Shown: piece after piece, positions 7,466 to 15,580 of the stretch
Layout: every line of letters starts with the position of its first letter
Position numbering within the stretch: the first letter of the stretch is position 1
Source: JBBRDU01 sp038230335
GTDB taxonomy: Bacteria; Verrucomicrobiota; Verrucomicrobiia; Chthoniobacterales; UBA10450
DNA: 64,000 nt
Reading direction: 5' to 3'
Assembly (NCBI GenBank): GCA_038230335.1
Contig: JBBRNL010000001.1
Span: 558,001-622,000, forward strand
Notes under the pieces: generated by a model
Database searches by the model: none
What the model was told of the DNA's origin: nothing
The model's input: only the letters and a program-made list of their open reading frames with translations
Position numbers and translations under genes: made by a program

Positions 7466-9898
7466 TTAAAGCTTGATCGTTCTCAAGCGCAGAGCGTTCG
7501 CGATAACAGAGACGGAACTGAAACTCATGGCCGCACCGGCGATGATAGGGCTCAGCAGGATGCCGAAAAACGGATAGAGCAGGCCTGCCGCGATCGGGAT
7601 ACCAAGCGCATTGTAGATGAAAGCAAAGAAGAGATTCTGCCGGATATTGCGCATGACGGCTCGACTCAGGACGATGGCGTTCTTGATTCCGCGCAAATCG
7701 CCCTGCACCAGCGTGACGCCGGCGCTTTCCATGGCGACGTCGGTACCGGTCCCCATGGCGATGCCCACGTCGGCGGCGGCCAGGGCCGGAGCGTCGTTGA
7801 TGCCGTCTCCGGCCATCGCCACAATTTGGCCTTGCTCGCGCAATTTTTTGACGTGCGCGCTTTTGTCGGCCGGTTCAACGCCGGCCTGAACGTTGTCGAT
7901 ACCGAGCGATTTCGCGACGGATTGCGCAGTGCGTTCGTTATCACCGGTGAGCATGGTGATCTCAATCCCGGCGGCGTGGAGCTCTTTGATGGCGTCCGGC
8001 GTGGATGCCTTCACCACGTCCGCGACCGAGATTAAACCGGCGGGCTGACCATCGATCGCGACCAGGACAACGGTGTGGCCTTTGCTCTGAAACTCTGTGG
8101 CTTGTTTCTCGAGCGCGTCGGCGCCGCGGACGCGTTCGTACACGAATTTGGGTTTGCCGACGAGCACATCACGACCGTCCACTTTGCCCACCACACCGCC
8201 GGCCGTGACCGATTCGAATTGTTCCACCTTGCGCAATGCGACACCGCGATCTTTGGCGCCGCGCACGATGGCGGCGGCAATGGGATGTTCGCTTTGCCCT
8301 TCCAGTGACGCGACCAGCTCCAGCATTTCTTTGGATTCGAATCCAGCGGCGGATATCACTTCGACCAGACGCGGCTTGCCTTCCGTGAGTGTGCCGGTCT
8401 TATCGACCACGAGCGTCGTCACCTTTTCCATCAACTCCATCGCTTGCGCATCCTTAATCAGAACGCCGGATTGCGCGCCACGACCCACGCCGACCATGAT
8501 AGACATGGGCGTGGCCAGTCCGAGTGCGCAGGGGCAGGCGATGATCAGGACCGCGACGGCGTTGACCATGGCGTGGGCGAAGCGCGGCTCCGGTCCCACC
8601 AGGGCCCAGACGATAAATGTGATTACGGCGACCGCCAGAACCGTCGGCACGAAATAGCCCGCGACTTTGTCGGCTACGCGCTGGATGGGGGCGCGACTGC
8701 GTTGCGCGGCAGCGACCATCTTCACGATTTGCGAAAGGACCGTATCGGCGCCGACCCGCTCGGCTTTCATTAAAAAGCTGCCGGTGGTGTTGATCGTGCC
8801 GCCCGTGACCTGATCACCCACATTTTTTTCAGAAGGGATCGACTCGCCGGTAATCATCGATTCATCGATACTTGAATTCCCGTCAACGATGGCGCCGTCG
8901 ACTGGAATCTTGTCGCCGGGCCGAATGCGCAGTTGATCGCCCGTTACGACGTCCTCAAGGGGCACTTCTTTCTCCTCGCCCTGGCGGAGAACGCGCGCTG
9001 TGGCCGGGGCGAGGTCGAGCAGGGCCCGGATGGCGCTGCCCGTGCGACTGCGGGCTTTCAGTTCGAGCATTTGGCCGAGCAGCACGAGCACCGTGATGAC
9101 AGCGGCCGCTTCGAAATACACGCCAATCATTCCTGCAGCGCGGAATGATTCCGGGAAGATACCCGGGAAAAGAATCGCGATCGTGCTGTAAAGCTGTGAG
9201 ACGCCGACGCCCATGGCGATGAGCGTGAACATATTGAGATTCATGGTGCGGAGAGAGCGCCAGCCGCGCGCGAAAAAGGGCGCTCCGCCCCAAAATACAA
9301 CCGGAGTGGAAAGGGCCAGTTGGAGATAGCGCGAGAGATTGCCGCCGACCCAATGCGGTGCTCCTGGAATCAGATGGCCCATTCCGAGGACAAACACCGG
9401 CAATGCCAATATTGCGCTAAACCAGAACCGCCGCGTCATGTCTTGCAGTTCGTGATTGTCCTCGCCGGCGCCGGAGACAATGTTCTTCGGTTCAAGCGCC
9501 ATCCCGCAAATCGGGCAGTTGCCCGGATGATCCTGCTCGATCTGCGGGTGCATCGGGCAGGTGTAGATAATTGTCTGAGCCATCGCTTGCGGAATAGTCG
9601 GTGCGAGCGCCATTCCGCACTTCGGACAATCCGCGGGCTGGTCACTGTGAACTTCCGGATGCATCGGGCAAACGTATTTGCCCGCTCGCGAACCTTGCGC
9701 CGGGATTGCCGCGATTGCGGCAGGATTCGATCGGCCGGCAAATTGGCTGGGCTCGCGATCAAACTTTTCCTTGCAGTGACTTGAGCAAAAGTAATAGGTC
9801 GCGCCGGAGGCGTTGCTCTTCCCCGCGGCGGAAGCGGGTTCTACCGTCATACCGCAGACCGGATCAAGGAAGGTCGGAGTGTCCGAGGGATTCTTCAT
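7466..9898 (-). CDS. copA: Copper-exporting P1B-type ATPase with YHS and two CPMHP metal-binding modules
   Basis: 810 aa. Order: YHS domain (about 11-48, DPVCGMTV ... YFCSSHC), two heavy-metal-binding modules (YVCPMHPEV at 75 and YTCPMHPQI at 112, each ending CxxCGMAL), eight predicted helices, TGES (350-353), the membrane metal motif CPC (455-457), the phosphorylated Asp in DKTGT (about 499), an SEHP motif and GDGINDAP. CPC with this N-terminus identifies a P1B-1 Cu(I) exporter. It lies 5 bp behind csoR, which should control it. Known relatives replace classical HMA domains with these Cys/His modules, so the architecture is not new. Confidence 0.95.
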   Translation of the reverse strand: MKNPSDTPTFLDPVCGMTVEPASAAGKSNASGATYYFCSSHCKEKFDREPSQFAGRSNPAAIAAIPAQGSRAGKYVCPMHPEVHSDQPADCPKCGMALAPTIPQAMAQTIIYTCPMHPQIEQDHPGNCPICGMALEPKNIVSGAGEDNHELQDMTRRFWFSAILALPVFVLGMGHLIPGAPHWVGGNLSRYLQLALSTPVVFWGGAPFFARGWRSLRTMNLNMFTLIAMGVGVSQLYSTIAILFPGIFPESFRAAGMIGVYFEAAAVITVLVLLGQMLELKARSRTGSAIRALLDLAPATARVLRQGEEKEVPLEDVVTGDQLRIRPGDKIPVDGAIVDGNSSIDESMITGESIPSEKNVGDQVTGGTINTTGSFLMKAERVGADTVLSQIVKMVAAAQRSRAPIQRVADKVAGYFVPTVLAVAVITFIVWALVGPEPRFAHAMVNAVAVLIIACPCALGLATPMSIMVGVGRGAQSGVLIKDAQAMELMEKVTTLVVDKTGTLTEGKPRLVEVISAAGFESKEMLELVASLEGQSEHPIAAAIVRGAKDRGVALRKVEQFESVTAGGVVGKVDGRDVLVGKPKFVYERVRGADALEKQATEFQSKGHTVVLVAIDGQPAGLISVADVVKASTPDAIKELHAAGIEITMLTGDNERTAQSVAKSLGIDNVQAGVEPADKSAHVKKLREQGQIVAMAGDGINDAPALAAADVGIAMGTGTDVAMESAGVTLVQGDLRGIKNAIVLSRAVMRNIRQNLFFAFIYNALGIPIAAGLLYPFFGILLSPIIAGAAMSFSSVSVIANALRLRTIKL

Positions 9899-9903
9899 CC
9901 CTC

Positions 9904-10203
9904 TTATCTCAGGAAGCGACCGAGCACCGTCCGGAGTTCCTTTAATAAGTCCTCCGGTTTCATGGGCCTTGCTTTCGGATGCGCAGTGCCAAGTCCGTGT
10001 CCGACTACGCAGGACTCCACATGATTCGTCAATAATTCGACGCCGAGAGCATCGAGCGCGGCCCGGACGGCGGAGATCTGATTTAGAATATCCACGCAGT
10101 AACGTTCCTCTTCGACCATGCGTTGCACTCCGGCAATCTGACCGGCAATGCGTTTCATTCGCCCCTGAACCTTGTGTCGATCTTGTGTTTTCACAGCATA
10201 CAT
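9904..10203 (-). CDS. csoR: CsoR-family copper-sensing repressor
   Basis: 99 aa, all-helical metal-sensitive repressor. The Cu(I) ligand pattern is present: Cys in ERYCVDIL, and His and Cys in NHVESCVVGH. The RMKRIAGQIAGVQRMVEE helix is typical. It derepresses when Cu(I) is bound. The ATG at 10203 matches the usual family length; an internal ATG at 10155 preceded by AGGGG is an alternative. The start codon lies inside a perfect palindrome (10198-10220) that is the likely operator. It forms an operon with copA downstream. Confidence 0.92.
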   Translation of the reverse strand: MYAVKTQDRHKVQGRMKRIAGQIAGVQRMVEEERYCVDILNQISAVRAALDALGVELLTNHVESCVVGHGLGTAHPKARPMKPEDLLKELRTVLGRFLR

Positions 10204-10220
10204 ATACCCGGTATATGTAT
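10198..10220 (-). promoter_or_regulatory. Palindromic operator for CsoR, overlapping the csoR start codon
   Basis: ATACATATACC (10198-10208) and GGTATATGTAT (10210-10220) form a perfect 11-bp inverted repeat around one base. The inner TACC/GGTA matches the TACC...GGTA character of CsoR-type operators. On the minus strand a TATACA -10 candidate (10216-10221) overlaps it, so binding would block transcription of csoR-copA. If that -10 is right, the mRNA would have almost no leader before the ATG at 10203. Confidence 0.75.
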
Positions 10221-10293
10221 AATCGTCCAGTGGATTATCAGATGATCCGGGCGCGGACGCGGGAGCCGCTTCCTCCCCGTCTGATCGATCCGA

Positions 10294-10626
10294 TCAACTG
10301 CCTGACTTCAGGAACTCGAGAATTTTCTTGTGCTCGTCCGGCGTCAGGTTAGCGCGGACCCGCATGTGCATCATGATGACTTCCCATTGCGTGGGACTGT
10401 AGGAACTGGGCGACCTGATGTTATGGCAGCGAATGCAGTTCTCCGCCCAAAGCTCAGCGCCGCTTTTGCCGCCGCTCTCGGCCGCCGGGTTGGCCGCAGC
10501 CACTCCTCCGGCTGGTTGATCGGTCGAGCATCCCAGAATCAGCCACGAGATGGCCGTGCATGAGGAAATGATCACGACTCCGGGCAAACCGATCCAACGG
10601 CAGACCTTGGAAACAATTGTCTTCAT
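10294..10626 (-). CDS. Small monoheme c-type cytochrome, lipoprotein-like
   Basis: 110 aa. The N-terminus carries a hydrophobic segment ending in LILGCSTDQ, a plausible lipobox, so it is probably membrane-anchored in the periplasm. One heme site is present, CIRCH, and a distal Met is available in the MMHMRVRANLTPDE region, which resembles the heme pocket of small class I cytochromes. It lies 2 bp behind the barrel gene and should be cotranscribed with it and the other cytochrome. Electron partner unknown. Confidence 0.8.
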   Translation of the reverse strand: MKTIVSKVCRWIGLPGVVIISSCTAISWLILGCSTDQPAGGVAAANPAAESGGKSGAELWAENCIRCHNIRSPSSYSPTQWEVIMMHMRVRANLTPDEHKKILEFLKSGS

Positions 10627-10628
10627 GC

Positions 10629-12008
10629 CTAAAAGCCTGTCGCTACCTGCAGCAGAAAAGTGTTCTGATCCCGGGCGCCGTTGTTCTTATCGTCGATTTC
10701 GTAGGCTGCTTTGACGACTACGCTAGGTGTCACCCAGTAATCCAGCCCAAACGACCAGCGCTGTTCATCAAAGCCCACCGGGGTATGCAATTGGTTGAAC
10801 CGATCGTAACGAACGACCGGCTCGAAGTTTTTGAGGATATCGTTGTCGATCTTGGTTGGGCGATAAGAGACCTGGGCATAACCGCCGTTGCGATTGTTAT
10901 TAAACTCAAAGGGACCGACCCCCTGCCGGCCATCCGGGTCATAGACGAAGTGACCGACATGGGACCAGACCCACTGCGCGCGGACGTTGATGAGGCCTTT
11001 GAGGAACGTTGAATCACGCACGTAATTGACATCCACGGATTGCAGAATGGCTTCCACGGCGTGATCCCGCGGACCGACCTGGGAACGCCGAATTCCATAC
11101 CCAACTTCAAGTTCAGGAATCGGGATAAACCCAACGTGTCCGCCGACCGCGAAATGTCCGAACTGGTTGGAGGTATTCCCAAAATCGAGCATTCCCACGG
11201 CGCTTGGATCGTCGAAAGCGGTAATCAAATTTGGCGCGTTCGCGACAAAGGCGGCGTATTCGATCTTGGTCGGCCCGATCGGAACGACCCCGCGCAGTTG
11301 CGCCCCCAGGTCCGACTCGGGGAGCAAACCGTCATAAACGGCCAGCGGTTTGTCCGGGAACTTGTTAACCCAACCCATGTGCTGGCGTTCCACGAAGTAA
11401 TTCATCGGATTGAGGAAACGCCCAACCCCGAGGGTCATGTAATCGTTCAGGAGATAGGACGCTTGTATGATCTCTAAATTGGTGGTGGTATTTCCGTTCT
11501 CGAATTGGAACTCCACCTCGCCTTCAACCAAAAGACGATCCGTGAGTTTCCAGAGTAAAAAGGCGTTAAAGGTGGCGTCGAAAGTTGGATCCGAACCGCT
11601 TTGCGCCGCGAGCGTGCTGGTGCCATAACCGGCCACGAGGAACTTCGTACTCCCGGGAAACGTTTCTTTCACCTGAGTCTTTAAGGTGTCGACCTCCTGA
11701 CGGAGTTCGTCCGTCACGGCGGACGGAGCAGGTGCAGCGCTCACAACTTGTTTTGCGTCGCGCGGCGCGGCCGCCGGGGGAGGCCCCTCGGCCGGAATGG
11801 CCGGCGCCGTGCCATTGGCCATTTGTCGCACGGCTTGCTTAAGCGTCTCCATCTCCTGCTTCATCGCTTCGTGTTCGGCTTTGAGCTTGTCGTACTCGTC
11901 CCGCGACACGTAGTCGGGAGGAGGGGGCGCGACATCCTGGGCACGCACCAGAAGGGGAGTAGTTAAAAGCGCCGTGGCCAGAAGCGCGCGTGTGATCGTT
12001 CGATTCAC
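10629..12008 (-). CDS. Outer-membrane beta-barrel protein with N-terminal coiled coil (porin-like)
   Basis: 459 aa. A signal peptide (to VRAQ) is followed by a coiled-coil stretch (about 33-70, EYDKLKAEHEAMKQEMETLKQ), an Ala/Pro-rich linker and a region of alternating aromatic/hydrophobic strands ending in the terminal Phe (FLLQVATGF) required by barrel assembly. This is the layout of phosphate-selective-like or general porins with a periplasmic trimerisation coil. Substrate not determined. It is flanked in the same operon by two c-type cytochromes (24 bp upstream, 2 bp downstream), an association that suggests a redox role. Confidence 0.8.
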   Translation of the reverse strand: MNRTITRALLATALLTTPLLVRAQDVAPPPPDYVSRDEYDKLKAEHEAMKQEMETLKQAVRQMANGTAPAIPAEGPPPAAAPRDAKQVVSAAPAPSAVTDELRQEVDTLKTQVKETFPGSTKFLVAGYGTSTLAAQSGSDPTFDATFNAFLLWKLTDRLLVEGEVEFQFENGNTTTNLEIIQASYLLNDYMTLGVGRFLNPMNYFVERQHMGWVNKFPDKPLAVYDGLLPESDLGAQLRGVVPIGPTKIEYAAFVANAPNLITAFDDPSAVGMLDFGNTSNQFGHFAVGGHVGFIPIPELEVGYGIRRSQVGPRDHAVEAILQSVDVNYVRDSTFLKGLINVRAQWVWSHVGHFVYDPDGRQGVGPFEFNNNRNGGYAQVSYRPTKIDNDILKNFEPVVRYDRFNQLHTPVGFDEQRWSFGLDYWVTPSVVVKAAYEIDDKNNGARDQNTFLLQVATGF

Positions 12009-12032
12009 GACAGAGAAAATTTCACTACGTAT

Positions 12033-12446
12033 TTACTTGCCGGCAAAAGTCTTGATGTAATTGACCAGTTCCCAGCGTTGTGTCTCGGAAAGCGACCCCT
12101 TCCAGGAAATCATGGGCGCTTTTCCCTCCGAGATTTTCCAAAACAATTCGCCGTCGGTTTCTCCGGTGGATCGAATACGCGCTCCTAAATCTGCCGGCTT
12201 TTTTTCCAAGGCAGCCGCTCCTGGTCCATCGCCCTTTCCACCCGCTCCGTGACAGGTCAGGCAATTTCCCACGAAAAGCTTTTGTCCAAGCGCGATCGTG
12301 TTTGCACTTGAAGGCACGGGGTTTGGCCGATGGACCGCCGTGGGCGGCGCTTTCCAATCGGTGCTGCTGCTCGCGGCGGCGAGAGAACTTGCCCACAGAA
12401 CAAAGATGACCGCTGCTTTTGGGGGGAGGTTTGCCATATTTAGCAT
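12033..12446 (-). CDS. Periplasmic class I cytochrome c
   Basis: 137 aa. A signal peptide ends near SLAAASS. One heme-binding CLTCH sits in GNCLTCHGAGGKGDGPGAAAL, and a distal Met is in KAPMISWKGSLSETQRWELVNYIKTF, the standard cytochrome c fold (Cytochrome_CBB3/C family type). It is the first gene of the cytochrome-barrel-cytochrome operon. A second ATG three codons in is equally possible; neither has a strong ribosome binding site. A conserved 23-bp element lies about 50 bp upstream. Confidence 0.88.
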   Translation of the reverse strand: MLNMANLPPKAAVIFVLWASSLAAASSSTDWKAPPTAVHRPNPVPSSANTIALGQKLFVGNCLTCHGAGGKGDGPGAAALEKKPADLGARIRSTGETDGELFWKISEGKAPMISWKGSLSETQRWELVNYIKTFAGK

Positions 12447-12477
12447 CTACGCGTATCGCCCTTTGCGCTCGGTCGGC

Positions 12478-12517
12478 TAATACTTTTTTGCTTGGTCAGT
12501 AATACTTTTAAGCTATG
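12478..12517 (-). promoter_or_regulatory. Upstream element shared with the 25.2-kb operon, copy A
   Basis: The 23 bp at 12495-12517 match 25403-25425 at 21 of 23 positions; the common core on the plus strand is CAGTAATRCTTTTAAGCTAT. A second half-site TAATACTTTT (12478-12487) lies 22 bp from the matching half-site at 12500-12509, two helical turns away. In both copies the block is upstream of a minus-strand metalloredox operon. A regulator-binding site or promoter is inferred. The 301-bp gap 12447-12747 holds no other recognisable gene. Confidence 0.55.
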
Positions 12518-12747
12518 GATGAACCGGCGTTGCTGCCATAACTCGCGCCTCGCGGTCCGGCAGCCAGTCCACTTGTCGTGCCTGCGTGCCGTTGCATTTT
12601 TCCTGATGCAATGAACGTCAACTTTCGAATTTTGATTCCTGAACTTTCAACGACTCTTTCCCATCTGGCTTCATTTTGGAAATCAGATGACAGCCGTTTC
12701 ATCACAACAACAGCTTGCAACCACCCCTGACGGAAGGACTGAAGCCG

Positions 12748-14634
12748 ATGGAGAGAGCGGTACCGATTTGGGAATCGATGACGGTTGTTTGGCGACGTAA
12801 GACGACTGTCATCGCGGTGATCGCAGTCGCTGCGATTACGGTGCATCTCTTTCTGCGTTTCGTTTTTCACGCGAGTCCGAGGACCTGCCAGATTCCGCTG
12901 CTGGCTACCCTCGTTCTCGGCGGTATTCCGCTTGTCTACGATCTCCTCAAAAAGACTTTCCGGTTTGAATTCGGTTCGGACCTGCTCGCAGGAATTTCCA
13001 TTGTCACTTCCATGCTATTGGGGGAATACCTGGCCGGCGCCATCGTGGTGTTAATGCTGTCGGGAGGGGAGGCTCTTGAAAGCTACGCTTTGCGAAACGC
13101 ATCGTCGGTCCTCCGCGCCTTGGCCAAAAGGATGCCGTCCGTCGCGCATCGGAAAAAAGATTCTGCCATTGTTGATGTGGCGCTGGATGACATCACGGTG
13201 GGCGACACTCTCGTGGTCTACCCGCACGACATTTGCCCCGTGGATGGAACGGTGATCGAGGGCAACGGCGTCATGAACGAAGCGTTCCTAACCGGCGAGC
13301 CGTTTCAGATTACCAAGGCGCGCGGTTCCACCGTTATTTCGGGCGCGGTCAACGGTGAATCGGTCCTGACCATCACCGCGACACATCGGGCGGTGGATTC
13401 GCGCTACGCCAAAATCATGGAGGTGATGCGCGAGTCCGAGCAGAACCAACCCCGGCTACGGCGACTCGGAGATCAGTTGGGAGCGATCTACACACCGGTC
13501 GCGGTGGTCATCGCTCTCCTGGCGTGGGGAATCAGCGGTGAAGCTCTTCGGTTCCTGGCTGTGATGGTCATCGCCACGCCCTGTCCATTACTCATCGCCA
13601 TTCCCATCGCCATCATCGGCTCCATTTCGCTGGCGGCGCGACGCTCCATTATTGTTAAGAACCCCGCAGTCTTCGAGCAGATTACCAGCTGCCGCACCGC
13701 AATTTTTGACAAGACGGGGACGCTCACATACGGCGAACCCAAGTTGACCGAACAACTGATCGCTCCCGGCTTCGCGCAAAAAGAGGTTCTGGCACTGGCC
13801 GCCAGCCTCGAACTCTACTCGAAACATCCGCTGGCCCGGGCCATCCTCGCCCAGGCGAAAGAGGAAGGACTTCACCTCGAGCAAGCATCCGAAGTGAGCG
13901 AGCCTCCTGGTCAGGGGCTGCGCGGAACCGTGTCAGATCGTGCCGTCCAAATCACGAGCCGAGGCAAACTCCTTTCGCAAAACGTCTCTGGTTCGCACGA
14001 GCTTCCGCCGGTGACTGGTGGACTCGAATGCATGGTGGTGATCGATGGCCAGTTCGCGGCGACTTTCCGATTGCGCGACGCGCCGCGAGCTGAAGGACGA
14101 TCCTTTATTCAGCACCTGGGACCGAAGCATCAATTCCAGCGCGTTATGATCGTGTCCGGGGACCGTGAATTGGAAGTCCGCTACCTGGCCGAGCAAGTTG
14201 GCATTCATGAAATTTACGCGGAGCAAAGCCCGGAGCAAAAGCTAGCTATCGTTAGGCAGCAAACGGGCGGAAGCAAAACTCTCTACGTGGGGGACGGCAT
14301 CAACGATGCGCCGGCCATGATGGCGGCCACCGTGGGCATGGCGGTGGGCCAGAACAGCGACGTAACGGCGGAAGCGGCTGACGTTGTGGCCATGGAGAAC
14401 TCACTCAAAAAGGTCGATGAATTCATGCACATCAGCCGGCGGCTGCGCACGATTGCCCTGCAGAGCGCCATTGGCGGGATGGTCCTGAGTTTGGCCGGGA
14501 TGATGTTCGCTGCCACCGGCCATCTGAGTCCGGTAGCTGGAGCGATCAGCCAGGAAATCATCGACGTGCTGGCCGTGCTCAACGCCTTGCGCTCCGCTTT
14601 TCCACCAAAAGTAATTTCGGATCTCGGAGGATGA
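12748..14634 (+). CDS. Heavy-metal P1B-type ATPase with a TPC membrane motif and no metal-binding domain
   Basis: 628 aa from the ATG at 12748, which has GGAAGGA about 10 bp upstream; a TTG at 12715 would add 11 residues. All catalytic motifs are present: LTGEP (about 180), DKTGTLTYGEP (about 321), SKHPLARAI and GDGINDAPAM. The transmembrane metal motif is ATPCPLLIAIP, i.e. TPC instead of the CPC of copper pumps, and no N-terminal HMA, His-rich or CPMHP module is present. TPC pumps form a separate P1B group with uncertain substrates (Ni, Fe or Co have been proposed). It is divergent from the cytochrome operon and converges on copB. Confidence 0.88.
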   Translation: MERAVPIWESMTVVWRRKTTVIAVIAVAAITVHLFLRFVFHASPRTCQIPLLATLVLGGIPLVYDLLKKTFRFEFGSDLLAGISIVTSMLLGEYLAGAIVVLMLSGGEALESYALRNASSVLRALAKRMPSVAHRKKDSAIVDVALDDITVGDTLVVYPHDICPVDGTVIEGNGVMNEAFLTGEPFQITKARGSTVISGAVNGESVLTITATHRAVDSRYAKIMEVMRESEQNQPRLRRLGDQLGAIYTPVAVVIALLAWGISGEALRFLAVMVIATPCPLLIAIPIAIIGSISLAARRSIIVKNPAVFEQITSCRTAIFDKTGTLTYGEPKLTEQLIAPGFAQKEVLALAASLELYSKHPLARAILAQAKEEGLHLEQASEVSEPPGQGLRGTVSDRAVQITSRGKLLSQNVSGSHELPPVTGGLECMVVIDGQFAATFRLRDAPRAEGRSFIQHLGPKHQFQRVMIVSGDRELEVRYLAEQVGIHEIYAEQSPEQKLAIVRQQTGGSKTLYVGDGINDAPAMMAATVGMAVGQNSDVTAEAADVVAMENSLKKVDEFMHISRRLRTIALQSAIGGMVLSLAGMMFAATGHLSPVAGAISQEIIDVLAVLNALRSAFPPKVISDLGG

Positions 14635-14640
14635 AGGTTT

Positions 14641-15567
14641 TCAATACCAGAGACGCAGCCCAACGACCAAAGCGATCGCGTCGTCCGGCTCGCCTTCCGA
14701 TCGCGCAAGGTCCGCCGTCTCGCCGTATTTGCGTAACCATGTGACGCCGACGTAAGGCGCAAATTCTCGACTGAATTCGTACCGCAGACGCACTCCGAGA
14801 TCGGTCTGGTTCGCGCCTTCGCCGGTGCTGAATTTGGGATCGCCCTGAACCGAAAACTCCGCCTCCAGGCGTGGCTGCAGGACGAGACGTTGCGTCAGAT
14901 AAAGATCGGCGCTCACGGTGACACGGGCCGACACTTCTCCACGATCGCTAATATAAAGCGCAGTTTCGACGTCGAAATTCCCCGGTGCCAACCCTTGGAA
15001 ACCGATGACTGCATAGGTGCGCGAACTGGCAGAGCGGTCCGGCCCCATGACTTCGTTGAACCTGATGCCGGCCTGAAAATCCCAGAAGGGCGCGATGAGT
15101 CGACCGTAAAGCAGCTGGAGATCGCCTTGCACTCCAGCGCCACCACCGATGTTTTGATCGCCCTCCGTTTTTATCCAGAGCCGGTTGAAGTCGCCCCCGA
15201 CCCAGCCGACCAAATCCCATGTAAAAGTATCAGGGCCGGCGCTGTAAACGCGGTACTCGAGCAGCTCGGAGAGAAAAAGGTTGTGGATTTTGCTGTCTTC
15301 GACCGGTTCGGGAAGGCTCTTAAGATGCGCTTCGAGTATGGGTATGGACAGCAGTTCCGCCGCGCGATGGAAATTGGGAGGCGTCGCACTTTTCTTGACC
15401 CGCGAATTGGAAGGCAAAGATTTTCGGGTGGTGGACGCTGGAGTCATGCTCGGCATGGCGGCCATGTCTTGTTGGGCAAAAGAGCGAGCGGCCGGCCACC
15501 CTCCGCAGGACGCGAAGATTACTGTCAGGCTAACGACTGCCCGTGCCGGTATTCCATGAAACCTCAT
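14641..15567 (-). CDS. copB: CopB-family outer-membrane copper-resistance protein
   Basis: 308 aa. The ATG at 15567 starts a signal peptide; the mature N-terminus has a short Met motif (MAAMPSMTP), and the C-terminal two thirds are a beta barrel with the CopB hallmark strands (YRVYSAGPDTFTWDLVGWVGGDFNRLWIKTEGDQ, LLYGRLIAPFWDFQAGIRF, SREFAPYVGVTWLRKYGETA) and a terminal aromatic residue. CopB works with the periplasmic oxidase CopA in copper tolerance. It lies 13 bp behind copA (multicopper oxidase), clearly the same operon. A start 35 codons upstream would overlap the copA gene and is rejected. Confidence 0.92.
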   Translation of the reverse strand: MRFHGIPARAVVSLTVIFASCGGWPAARSFAQQDMAAMPSMTPASTTRKSLPSNSRVKKSATPPNFHRAAELLSIPILEAHLKSLPEPVEDSKIHNLFLSELLEYRVYSAGPDTFTWDLVGWVGGDFNRLWIKTEGDQNIGGGAGVQGDLQLLYGRLIAPFWDFQAGIRFNEVMGPDRSASSRTYAVIGFQGLAPGNFDVETALYISDRGEVSARVTVSADLYLTQRLVLQPRLEAEFSVQGDPKFSTGEGANQTDLGVRLRYEFSREFAPYVGVTWLRKYGETADLARSEGEPDDAIALVVGLRLWY

Positions 15568-15580
15568 ATGCGCTTTTCGG

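Noticed and set aside
10240..10285. CTGATCGATCCGATCAA as a second FNR-type site
   Set aside because: Spacing between the half-sites is wrong and it lies at the 3' end side of csoR's neighbour without a suitable promoter.
12508..12870. A 120-codon minus-strand frame between the cytochrome and ATPase genes
   Set aside because: It overlaps the 5' end of the TPC ATPase gene and has no signal, motif or ribosome binding site.
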